Assembly (NCBI GenBank): GCA_905234205.1
Contig: CAJOGG010000074.1
Coordinates: forward strand, 1 to 7,182
Reading direction: 5' to 3'
DNA: 7,182 nt
Origin: an uncultured Synergistales bacterium
GTDB lineage: Bacteria; Synergistota; Synergistia; Synergistales; Aminobacteriaceae
The position numbers and the translations under genes are program-made. The notes beneath the pieces are model-generated. The model was not told the origin of the DNA and made no database searches. It was given only the letters and a program-made list of their open reading frames with translations. Within the stretch, counting starts at the first letter, position 1, and each line of letters starts with the position of its first letter. Of the stretch, positions 1-5,576 are shown one piece after another.

Positions 1-662
1 TAACGCCGTAAGAATCCGCCGCACAATTCGCAACGACGGCTTTAATCGTCTTATGGCGATTCTTGCGCTGTCCGTTTACAAAACTCGCGAGGCTCTCCTG
101 CCCGTCTGCACCGCCGGTTGGATACGCCACGTAATTAGCCCTAATGTTGGCAACTTCTTTCAAAGCGTCAGCCACTGTAACCGTCGCCGTGACCGTGACG
201 CTGCTAATCGTCGTGCCGGTGATAACCGTCGTAGTTTCAATTTCAACGTCGGATTGAACGGCGGTTTCAGTTTCAACAGTGACATCGCTCGTTACCGTTG
301 AAGTCTCGCCGGTTTCGGGGTCGGTAATCGTGACTTCGGATTGAACGACGGTGTCGGTGGTTAGTCGTAGTGGAAACGGTTTCTTCGGTGGTAACTTCCT
401 GTTCTTCTTCGTAAGTTGCGGGCGGAATTAGAAAAGCGAAAATCTGAGCCGGAGCGCCAATGAGAGTTTTCTTAATCAGGTCGACGTTCTTTTCGCTAAT
501 GCCGGTCGCGGGAATATCGCTGGCTTCGCTAATGTCAAAAGAAACAACTCCGTCGCTGTCTTTGTAATTTTCGTCATTGAGAATCAGCGCGACTTTGCCG
601 CGAGAACTGCGAGTGATTGCGCTGCCTGCCGCGGTTCTGAACGAAACTCTGAGCCTCCCCAT
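1..662 (-). pseudogene. Phage contractile tail sheath protein, N-terminal part, frameshifted and 5'-interrupted (partial)
   Basis: The N-terminal section resembles the sheath proteins of clostridial and PBSX-like contractile tails: an FRTAAGSAITRSSRG segment, then KVALILND, then NVDLIKKTLIGAPAQIFAFL. Sheath subunits form the contractile tube around the tail tube. The first frame is good to about base 366. After it, the frame continuing to base 1 gives TDTVVQSEVT, then VADALKEVANIRANYVAYP, then NRHKTIKAVVANCAADS, which is again sheath-like. One extra base, or two missing, near 361-366 therefore breaks the gene. Between the two conserved blocks lies about 80 residues of Thr/Val/Glu-rich repeat. 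The apparent ATG (660-662) sits inside the right-end hairpin of the adjacent transposon, so the native start lies elsewhere or has been replaced. The C-terminal part is beyond base 1. Sheath identity is inferred from remembered family patterns; the frameshift is read directly and could be a sequencing error. Confidence 0.75.
250..357 (-). repeat. Imperfect direct repeats coding a Thr/Val/Glu-rich segment in the sheath gene
   Basis: On the plus strand, CGGATTGAACGGCGGTTTCAG (250-270) recurs as CGGATTGAACGACGGTGTCGG (337-357), 87 bases (29 codons) apart. Surrounding coding-strand sequence is dominated by ACG, ACC, GTT, GTC and GAA codons, giving runs such as TVETETAVQSDVEIETTTV. Repetitive DNA of this kind is prone to slippage, and the frameshift near 361-366 lies just outside the second copy. 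Confidence 0.65.
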
Positions 663-790
663 GGCTAAAGCCAGGGGGTTCTAGGAGACCGTAGTCTCCG
701 TTTGAGAAGTTTGGCAGTCAAGCTACCCTTATTCTCATCGGCGTACCCAGTTCGCCTCTACAGTCTAGCCCCTCAAGGGACACAACTTTA
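649..790 (-). ncRNA. Probable omega RNA overlapping the 3' end of tnpB and the IStron right end
   Basis: In IS200/IS605 elements the TnpB guide RNA comes from the 3' end of tnpB through the right end, and the sequence just outside the element acts as guide. Here the minus strand shows CCCTTGAGGGG near the tnpB 3' end, then a perfect hairpin GGAGAC-TACG-GTCTCC (699-684), then the right-end hairpin (678-657). The guide would begin in the sheath gene below about base 649. The upstream limit of 790 is a guess; mature omega RNAs vary in length. The same bases would hold the intron's 3' splice site, so splicing and guide RNA maturation should compete. Confidence 0.6.
657..678 (-). repeat. Right-end hairpin of the IStron
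   Basis: The minus strand reads CCCC-C-TGGC-TTTA-GCCA-T-GGGG, a 9-position stem with one mismatch and a TTTA loop like that of the left end. It is the standard imperfect palindrome recognised by IS200/IS605 transposases and forms the 3' stem of the omega RNA. It also supplies the ATG (662-660) that makes the sheath fragment appear to start with MGRL. Confidence 0.75.
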
Positions 791-1968
791 CTTTTCCTTA
801 GAATGTTTAAAGCACCATTTAAATCAGCGTTTATCAGTCTGCCATCAGCTGTTCGGTACAAACCTCGTTTAATTCGTCGCCCACTAAATTCGTACTCCTG
901 CGGATTGTCGGCATTGTACACAGGCAATTCGTCGCCGTCCAAAAAGCTCGCTTTCGACGTGTAGCTCTCTTCCTGCTCGACGTATTCTATCCCGTACAAC
1001 TGGCACAGATACTGGAACTTCGCTCGAATCTTCCCGAACGGTATGCTCACAAAGTTCTGGTTCGTAACTTTACCCAGATTAGCACTGTGCTGGAACGTCG
1101 CGCTGTACCCACAAACCAACTGCCCGATTCTGTTGCTTAGGCAGTAATTCACGACCACGCGGCACGCCTTCGAGATATAGTCATTTACGCGCCGGTTTCG
1201 CTTTTGTGAAATCCTCTGCTGCTGGTTAGTAGGCTTCCTGCCGTACCTCTGCTTATCTTTTATGCTTTGAAGTCTGGCATTCTGTTTATTGTACCACTGG
1301 TTGATTGATTTTAATCGCCGACCGTCGATAATGAAAGTTTCGCCGTCCGACGTCCCACACGTCATCAAATTATTAATCCCGAAATCTATCGCCAGTGCTT
1401 TCTTTTTATCGAGTTCCCTTTGCTCTTCAGCCACCTCGTACGTGTACTGAATCTCAAAGAACCTGGCTTTTTGCAACGGAATTATTTTAATGAACTTGAC
1501 GCGCTTGCCTTCAAGGACAGGCGGTACCTTTATCAAAACTTTGTTGTGCGCTGCTCCATACTGCTTTGAATATGGCAGTGTGAATATCCTGTTGCGTATC
1601 GTGAACTGCTGAATTACCAGCGGTGCGAATCCGTCTTTCGGCAGGTAGTTCGGCATTTTCACGGCGCGGCTGTCATACTGCTTCTTTTTCACTAATTTCA
1701 GTAGTGCTATGAACGCTTGGAACATTCCGTCGACTACTTTCATTGATTGCTGCGCCATATTCGAGTTCAAGATTTTGTAATTATCGCAAGTCTTTAACTC
1801 CGAATAGGTCTTCTCGTAGCCTAAGTATTTGCCTTCGCTAAAGAAGTACTGACGATTTACATAGATTGCCTGATTCATCAAATTCTTTGACGCACGGCAC
1901 AATCTTTTCAAGTTTCGATATTCATCTTTCGACAGGTGCTTTAGTTGCTGCTTGACCGTAAGATACAT
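718..1968 (-). CDS. tnpB: TnpB, RNA-guided RuvC endonuclease of the IStron
   Basis: This is a 416-residue IS605 OrfB/TnpB protein closely resembling the clostridial IStron type (N-terminus MYLTVKQQLKHLSKDEY). TnpB uses an omega RNA to cut DNA beside a short target motif, which favours retention of the element. The RuvC residues are all present: Asp195 in AIDFGINNL, Glu334 in QEESYTSKAS, and Asp382 in LINADLNGALNI. Between the second and third motifs (about 337-382) there is no cysteine, so the usual zinc ribbon is degenerate. A basic stretch (KPTNQQQRISQKRNRR) precedes the central helix. ATG at 1968 was chosen because family proteins start with MYLTxKQQ. The longer frame from GTG 2052 begins inside intron stem P9.2 and adds 28 unconserved residues. 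The 3' end overlaps the expected omega RNA. The gene appears intact and lies within the intron, so it would be removed from the host message on splicing. Confidence 0.92.
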   Translation of the reverse strand: MYLTVKQQLKHLSKDEYRNLKRLCRASKNLMNQAIYVNRQYFFSEGKYLGYEKTYSELKTCDNYKILNSNMAQQSMKVVDGMFQAFIALLKLVKKKQYDSRAVKMPNYLPKDGFAPLVIQQFTIRNRIFTLPYSKQYGAAHNKVLIKVPPVLEGKRVKFIKIIPLQKARFFEIQYTYEVAEEQRELDKKKALAIDFGINNLMTCGTSDGETFIIDGRRLKSINQWYNKQNARLQSIKDKQRYGRKPTNQQQRISQKRNRRVNDYISKACRVVVNYCLSNRIGQLVCGYSATFQHSANLGKVTNQNFVSIPFGKIRAKFQYLCQLYGIEYVEQEESYTSKASFLDGDELPVYNADNPQEYEFSGRRIKRGLYRTADGRLINADLNGALNILRKSKVVSLEGLDCRGELGTPMRIRVA

Positions 1969-2051
1969 TGTAGCATTTTCTAAGAAAAAAATTTTAGAGA
2001 CGGGGTACGCTTTGAACCCCTTGTCTTTAGCCATTTTAGAGGCGTCGTTCA

Positions 2052-2478
2052 CACCGGCTCGCTACTTCCGGTGCAGTTCTCTTATGAACTTCTTGTACTT
2101 TCGCACAAGCACAGACTATATCTCGTCCCTCAGCTTTACCTGTTAGGGTCTGCCCACTTCCGCTCGCTTGAGCGTACTCACCTCAGGAGTGATAGTCGTT
2201 GAACCTTCCGCTGTTCGCGGCTTGGCTGCTGATTACCCATTTAAAAGCGTTTAGGATTTAACCTTGCGCCATGCAACTGATTTTTTCTGCTTTCGTCGCC
2301 TTCACGCCTGCGCTTTTTTCATCGCTACGTTGTGGCTCGGTTGCCTTTAGGGTATTCCAGCAATTCAGGCAGTAGAGGAGGGGTGCAAATCCCTCGCTAC
2401 GCACAAGTTTCCTTATGCGCTTACCTTTTTGCGGATTATATCCCCAGCCCTAAAGGGCGGGGTTTTACGCCGCTTCTG
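2052..2478 (-). ncRNA. Group I self-splicing intron, 5' catalytic core (subgroup IA-like)
   Basis: Minus-strand core segments: P AATTGCTGGAA (2365-2355), Q AATCAGCAGCCAAG (2234-2221), R AAGGTTCAACGACTATC (2207-2191), S GACGAGATATAGTC (2127-2114). Stems traced by hand: P2 2391-2395/2378-2382; P3 CTGCC/GGCAG 2368-2372/2150-2154; P4 TGCTG/CAGCA 2358-2362/2227-2231; P5 TACCC/GGGTA 2350-2354/2234-2238; P6 2217-2220/2208-2211; P7 GACTAT/ATAGTC 2192-2197/2114-2119; P8 CCCT/AGGG 2145-2148/2127-2130; P9 2103-2109/2092-2098 capped by GAAA; P9.2 CACCGG/CCGGTG 2068-2073/2052-2057. Two small hairpins between P7 and P3 look like P7.1 and P7.2, a subgroup IA trait. P1 pairs exon TTTAT with guide GTAAG (2424-2420), with a U-G wobble exactly at the splice site. 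The full intron would run to the element's right end, with tnpB lying inside it after P9.2. Splicing needs guanosine and would restore the host transcript. Confidence 0.88.
2442..2462 (-). repeat. Left-end hairpin of the IStron
   Basis: The plus strand reads CCCC-A-GCCC-TAAA-GGGC-GGGG: two 4-bp stems separated by a single bulged A, with a four-base loop. It begins 16 bases inside the proposed left boundary, similar in geometry to IS200/IS605 ends that TnpA recognises as single-stranded hairpins. On its 5' side (minus strand) GTAAA can pair with the flanking TTTAT, as a left guide sequence does in IS608-type elements. In the RNA it sits at the tip of the extended P1 stem of the intron, so one structure may serve both DNA transposition and splicing. 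Confidence 0.75.
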
Positions 2479-2483
2479 ATAAA
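2479..2483 (-). other. Target-adjacent motif TTTAT and intron 5' splice site
   Basis: The minus strand carries CTTTAT just before the element. IS200/IS605 elements insert 3' of a 4-5 base motif that is also the TnpB target-adjacent motif. The same bases pair with intron guide GTAAG (2424-2420), leaving the conserved U-G wobble at 2479/2424. The next pair C2478-G2425 and the stem GCGG/CCGC (2473-2470/2434-2431) extend P1. The roles are inferred from pairing and from the family. Confidence 0.65.
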
Positions 2484-2646
2484 GATATTCCTGTAACGAT
2501 TTCTGCCCGCCTTTTAAATACGCCTCAAAAGCCCCTGCCTCCGATTTCAAAACGCCCCACGCTTCATTACGAATTGCATCATTTTTCCGTTGCGCCTCTA
2601 CCTGCGCGGCTTGTACCTTTTGAGAATACTCTTCTTGTGCACGGAG
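2479..2646 (-). pseudogene. Fragment of a coiled-coil phage-like gene cut by the IStron left end
   Basis: An open minus-strand frame encodes AQEEYSQKVQAAQVEAQRK, then AIRNEAWGVLKSEAGAF, then EAYLKGGQKSLQEYLY. It is charged and Ala/Glu/Gln-rich, typical of a long helix. The composition recalls tail tape-measure or similar phage structural proteins, but I do not recognise the family. It has no start: an in-frame TAG (2649-2647) lies just upstream, at the seam with the ankyrin gene. Without splicing the frame reads on into the intron and stops at TAA (2415-2413). It is therefore a piece of a gene broken at both sides. Confidence 0.5.
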
Positions 2647-3089
2647 CTAACCCGGATATTCCTGACAATAACGGACGCACTCCATTAATGATTGCGGCAA
2701 TTGATGAAGAGCTTGAAGAGGGAGTTATTGATGATCTGCTGGAGTTCGGAGCAGATCCTAACATTCAAGACAACGAAGGCATGACTGCTTTAATGTGGGC
2801 TGTGGTGATAAAAGATAGATCGTCTTCTTTCCTGATAAACGCATTGATTCGCACGGGAGGTTTCAGGGCTAAAGGCTGGAAAACTTGGTGTATGATCCCG
2901 GAAATTTATTTGGCCGCGAAACGCGAGATTCAACTTACAAATGTTAAGATACTACTTGAAAACGGAGCAGACGTCCGCATAAAGAATCACGAAGGCATGA
3001 CACCTCTAAGTTACGCGGTTACGAATTTTGACGATGAGATCGCAGAAATATTAATCAGGGCCGGAGCAAAGACCATAAAGGAGGACTAA
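2574..3089 (+). CDS. Ankyrin-repeat protein, 5'-truncated
   Basis: Ankyrin repeats are protein-binding helix-turn-helix units. Visible units: HGANPDIPDNNGRTPLMIAA (about 23-42), GADPNIQDNEGMTALMWAV (59-77), a degenerate stretch (about 90-120) containing RTGGFRAKGWKTWC, and GADVRIKNHEGMTPLSYAV (131-149) with a capping EILIRAGAKTIKED. The homology begins abruptly at about residue 21 (base 2635). The first 20 residues, from a TTG at 2574 with no visible ribosome binding site, are just the antisense of the neighbouring phage-like fragment. The native 5' end has thus been replaced, and a functional start is doubtful; GTG at 2637 is an alternative. The stop lies 6 bases before the gmd start and the gmd ribosome binding site is inside this gene's last codons, suggesting co-transcription. 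The partner is unknown. Confidence 0.7.
   Translation: MHHFSVAPLPARLVPFENTLLVHGANPDIPDNNGRTPLMIAAIDEELEEGVIDDLLEFGADPNIQDNEGMTALMWAVVIKDRSSSFLINALIRTGGFRAKGWKTWCMIPEIYLAAKREIQLTNVKILLENGADVRIKNHEGMTPLSYAVTNFDDEIAEILIRAGAKTIKED
3077..3084 (+). promoter_or_regulatory. Strong ribosome binding site for gmd
   Basis: AAAGGAGG lies 11 bases before the gmd ATG and inside the final codons of the ankyrin gene. It is a near-perfect Shine-Dalgarno sequence, fixes the gmd start, and allows coupled translation with the upstream gene. Confidence 0.85.
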
Positions 3090-3095
3090 CACGCA

Positions 3096-4187
3096 ATGAA
3101 GAAAGCACTAATAACAGGCATAACAGGACAGGACGGAGCTTACTTGACGTCGTTCTTACTCAAGAAAGGCTATGAAGTTCACGGCCTTAAACGCAGAAGT
3201 TCAATTTTCAACACTGCCAGAATCGATGGCTTCTATAAGGATTTGCACGAAGAGGGCCACAAATTTTTCCTGCACTATGGAGACTTAACGGACTCTTCAA
3301 ATTTGATTCGCATGGTACAAATGATTCAGCCCGACGAAATTTATAACTTGGCCGCACAAAGTCATGTTAGTGTTTCGTTTGAGACTCCAGAATACACGGC
3401 TGACTCCGATGGTTTAGGAACGTTGAGAATCCTTGAGGCTATACGAATCTTAGGACTTGAGAGGCACACGAAATTTTATCAGGCTTCAACAAGTGAGTTA
3501 TTCGGAAAAGTTCAGGAGACTCCACAGAAAGAGACGACGCCATTTTATCCTCGAAGCCCTTACGCGGCCGCCAAGATTTACGCTTACTGGATCACAGTAA
3601 ATTATCGCGAGGCTTATAACATTTTCGCTTGCAACGGAATTTTATTCAATCACGAGTCAGAATTGCGCGGGGAAACTTTCGTAACTCGTAAGATAACCAG
3701 AGCCGCGGCACGTATAGCACTTGGCCTTCAAGACAAAACTTATTTGGGCAACCTCAACGCTAAACGAGACTGGGGACACTCTGAAGATTATGTCAAAGCG
3801 ATGTGGTTGATCTTGCAACATGATAAGCCCGAGGATTTTGTCATAGCTACAGGCGAAACTCATTCTGTACGAGAATTTGCGGAACTTGCATTCAAAGAAG
3901 CTGGCATTGATATCGAATGGCAAGGCGAAGGAGTGAACGAGAAGGGCATTGACTCGAAAACCGGTAAAGTTGTCGTGGAAGTTGACCCAAGATATTTTAG
4001 GCCGACCGAAGTGGAATTGCTGCTAGGAGATCCATCAAAGGCCGAGAAAGTTTTAGGCTGGAAGAGAAAAGTCACTTTCCCTGAACTCGTCAAACGCATG
4101 GTGAAATACGATCTTGAATTATTCAGGAAGGATATTTTGATCAGGAACGCGGGCTACAAAGTTACAAACGCGCTCGAAGAAATTTAG
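3096..4187 (+). CDS. gmd: GDP-mannose 4,6-dehydratase
   Basis: This 363-residue short-chain dehydrogenase/reductase converts GDP-D-mannose to GDP-4-keto-6-deoxy-D-mannose, the branch point to GDP-fucose, rhamnose, perosamine and related sugars. The NADP-binding loop is [10 protein letters not shown] (8-17), followed by the family signature [14 protein letters not shown] (31-44). The catalytic residues are visible: Thr132 and Glu134 in [11 protein letters not shown], and Tyr156 and Lys160 in [24 protein letters not shown] (221-237) and [11 protein letters not shown] (251-261) are further strong family marks. Length is normal and no disruption is seen. One small oddity is [11 protein letters not shown] where NHESPRRG or a close variant is usual. 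The downstream enzyme that would set the final sugar is not in the window. It faces the glycosyltransferase and flippase genes, ending 18 bases from the flippase stop. Confidence 0.96.
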   Translation: MKKALITGITGQDGAYLTSFLLKKGYEVHGLKRRSSIFNTARIDGFYKDLHEEGHKFFLHYGDLTDSSNLIRMVQMIQPDEIYNLAAQSHVSVSFETPEYTADSDGLGTLRILEAIRILGLERHTKFYQASTSELFGKVQETPQKETTPFYPRSPYAAAKIYAYWITVNYREAYNIFACNGILFNHESELRGETFVTRKITRAAARIALGLQDKTYLGNLNAKRDWGHSEDYVKAMWLILQHDKPEDFVIATGETHSVREFAELAFKEAGIDIEWQGEGVNEKGIDSKTGKVVVEVDPRYFRPTEVELLLGDPSKAEKVLGWKRKVTFPELVKRMVKYDLELFRKDILIRNAGYKVTNALEEI

Positions 4188-4196
4188 GAAGCACAA

Positions 4197-4217
4197 TCCC
4201 CGCCGTTATGACGGGGA
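4197..4217. terminator. Possible bidirectional terminator hairpin between gmd and the flippase gene
   Basis: TCCCCG (4197-4202) pairs with CGGGGA (4212-4217) around a 9-base loop. It lies between two convergent genes and overlaps the last codons and stop of the flippase gene. Neither side has a convincing T run, so termination efficiency is uncertain. Confidence 0.4.
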
Positions 4218-5576
4218 CCACAATAATACACTCACGAATAACGCTATAAGAGCATAATTCTTGACGTAAAATCCCCAGCACGACTCCTTTAGCACATGCT
4301 TAAACAATACATAAGGCTCTACTATGTGGCAAATTAACAAATTCGTTATGATTGTTGCAGCTATGACTCCCACCACGCGGTAATCAGCCGGAAAAGTTTT
4401 CACAAAGATTAACGATAGTGTCAGATTAACAACTCCTTCAGCTACAGGCTTCCAACGATCGTAATAAAACGCCCCTGACGCATCACGAAATAACAACGCC
4501 GCGTGTCTCATAAACTGAATGAACTGATTCAACGTGATAATAAACACCACCGACCTTGAAATTTTAAGCCCACCTTCAAAGCATATTGCTACAGCCTCAT
4601 CAACAAATACGTAATAGCCCAAGAAAAATATCGTGCCAAGAATATAATTGAGATTGTAGAAACGTTGGAAGTATTTTTTGATACGTTGTGAGTCTCCTTT
4701 TGCGCAAAGGTGCCCGACTATTGAAGTGAGCGGCGAGAAGAATAAAGAGAGCGTTCCTGACATAACACTTGCGATCAACGCGTAATTGCTATATTTGCCA
4801 AGAGCAACGACTCCCACAAAAACAGAAATAATCATGCTGTCTATAGAATTCACTAAAATCGTGCCGATCTTGTGCATGAACATTGCTTTAATATTACGAA
4901 CGATTTCAGATTTAGTACCAGGGTCAACAGATTCATTCATGACGATTATTTCTCCGTGAAGCCGTCTAACTGCTCCTTCAGTCAATCCCCAAACAATCAA
5001 TGTCTCAATAATATGGCAAACGAGATAAGCAACATAAGACCTCAAAATATATATAGCCGCCGCTTGCAAAACGTATTCAATGAGTCTCGCAATGGTCATA
5101 ATGGAAGTCGTGATATAGTTATTCTTGTGAGCCACTATTAGGGAAGTCTTCGCGCTGTACATGTAAGTCAGAACCACCGCAACAAGTGTAAGCAAGAAGG
5201 TAACATAGACGTTCACATTAACGGATTCATAATCGCTGACGAGATAAGGCAGAAACGGTATCACTAACAGGCCCGCAACAAATATAACCGCACCGATGAT
5301 TCGATACAATTTTTTGTACAGGCAATATAAAGCTGCGACTCGTCGTTTGTCTCTGGCAACTATGGGACGATACATTGAGAAGACAATCGCATTCCCGACT
5401 CCAAGCTCCGCCACTGTTAGCATTCCGATAATACTTGAATACAAAGAGTTAAGGCCGTTGACCTCGTTACCAATGCAGCGAATCAACAGCCGACGAACAA
5501 ACAAAGCTGACACAAGCAAAATGACTCTTGAGAGAATCGAAATGCCTACGTTCAGAATGCCGAGTTTTCTATCCAC
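4206..5576 (-). CDS. Polysaccharide flippase (Wzx-like, MOP superfamily), possibly C-terminally truncated
   Basis: The 456-residue polytopic membrane protein has an N-terminus, ILSRVILLVSALFVRRLLIR, and an early NEVNGLNSLYSSIIGMLTVAELGVG segment typical of oligosaccharide flippases that move undecaprenol-linked units across the membrane. About 12-13 hydrophobic segments can be picked out, roughly at 10-28, 44-67, 92-113, 121-139, 152-198, 234-285, 308-326, 340-362, 377-422 and 441-453. Conserved-looking patches are IDSMIISVFVG (245-255) and DASGAFYYDRWKP (365-377). The GTG start at 5576 overlaps the glycosyltransferase stop by 8 bases, indicating translational coupling. From memory, relatives carry one or two more membrane segments after the last one here; this frame ends at LLWSPS within a hairpin, 18 bases from the convergent gmd stop. 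The substrate cannot be told from sequence. Confidence 0.88.
   Translation of the reverse strand: MDRKLGILNVGISILSRVILLVSALFVRRLLIRCIGNEVNGLNSLYSSIIGMLTVAELGVGNAIVFSMYRPIVARDKRRVAALYCLYKKLYRIIGAVIFVAGLLVIPFLPYLVSDYESVNVNVYVTFLLTLVAVVLTYMYSAKTSLIVAHKNNYITTSIMTIARLIEYVLQAAAIYILRSYVAYLVCHIIETLIVWGLTEGAVRRLHGEIIVMNESVDPGTKSEIVRNIKAMFMHKIGTILVNSIDSMIISVFVGVVALGKYSNYALIASVMSGTLSLFFSPLTSIVGHLCAKGDSQRIKKYFQRFYNLNYILGTIFFLGYYVFVDEAVAICFEGGLKISRSVVFIITLNQFIQFMRHAALLFRDASGAFYYDRWKPVAEGVVNLTLSLIFVKTFPADYRVVGVIAATIITNLLICHIVEPYVLFKHVLKESCWGFYVKNYALIALFVSVLLWSPS

Larger units (their letters stand above)
649..2478 (-). mobile_element. IStron: group I intron fused to an IS200/IS605-type element carrying tnpB only
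   Basis: Reading the minus strand, the element starts directly after TTTAT (2483-2479). It contains the left-end hairpin, a complete-looking group I intron core, tnpB, and a right-end hairpin. Left hairpin (2442-2462) is CCCC-GCCC, loop TTTA, GGGC-T-GGGG. Right hairpin (657-678) is CCCCCTGGC, loop TTTA, GCCATGGGG, with one mismatch. Both ends share a TTTA loop and C-rich/G-rich arms, as expected for IS200/IS605 ends. No flanking target duplication is seen, which also fits that family. The joining of a 5' group I intron to an IS605-type tnpB is the defining feature of IStrons such as CdISt1. tnpA is absent, so mobility would need a transposase in trans. The left boundary is well supported by P1 pairing (see intron). 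The right boundary is uncertain within about 647-655; 649 was taken because minus-strand TCAG there resembles IS605-type right-end cleavage sites. Confidence 0.85.

Noticed and set aside
53..301. Plus-strand open frame of 82 codons
   Set aside because: It is antisense to the conserved sheath coding sequence and has Arg/Asn-rich shadow composition.
361..366. Programmed ribosomal frameshift in the sheath gene
   Set aside because: No slippery heptamer or downstream structure is apparent; decay, slippage or a sequence error is simpler.
2000..2020. Hairpin GGGGT/ACCCC (minus strand) followed by a T7 run at 1991-1985, resembling a terminator before tnpB
   Set aside because: The stem is only 5 bp and the T run is about 10 bases away. 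Termination here would block both tnpB and the 3' half of the intron, so it is not supported as a terminator.
1969..2052. Upstream extension of TnpB from GTG 2052
   Set aside because: It begins in intron stem P9.2, adds 28 residues not seen in the family, and the usual N-terminus MYLTxKQQ starts at 1968.
2370..2405. Plus-strand GGGGTGCAAATCCC resembling a tRNA T arm
   Set aside because: There is no matching acceptor, D or anticodon arm around it; on the minus strand the bases form P2 of the group I intron.
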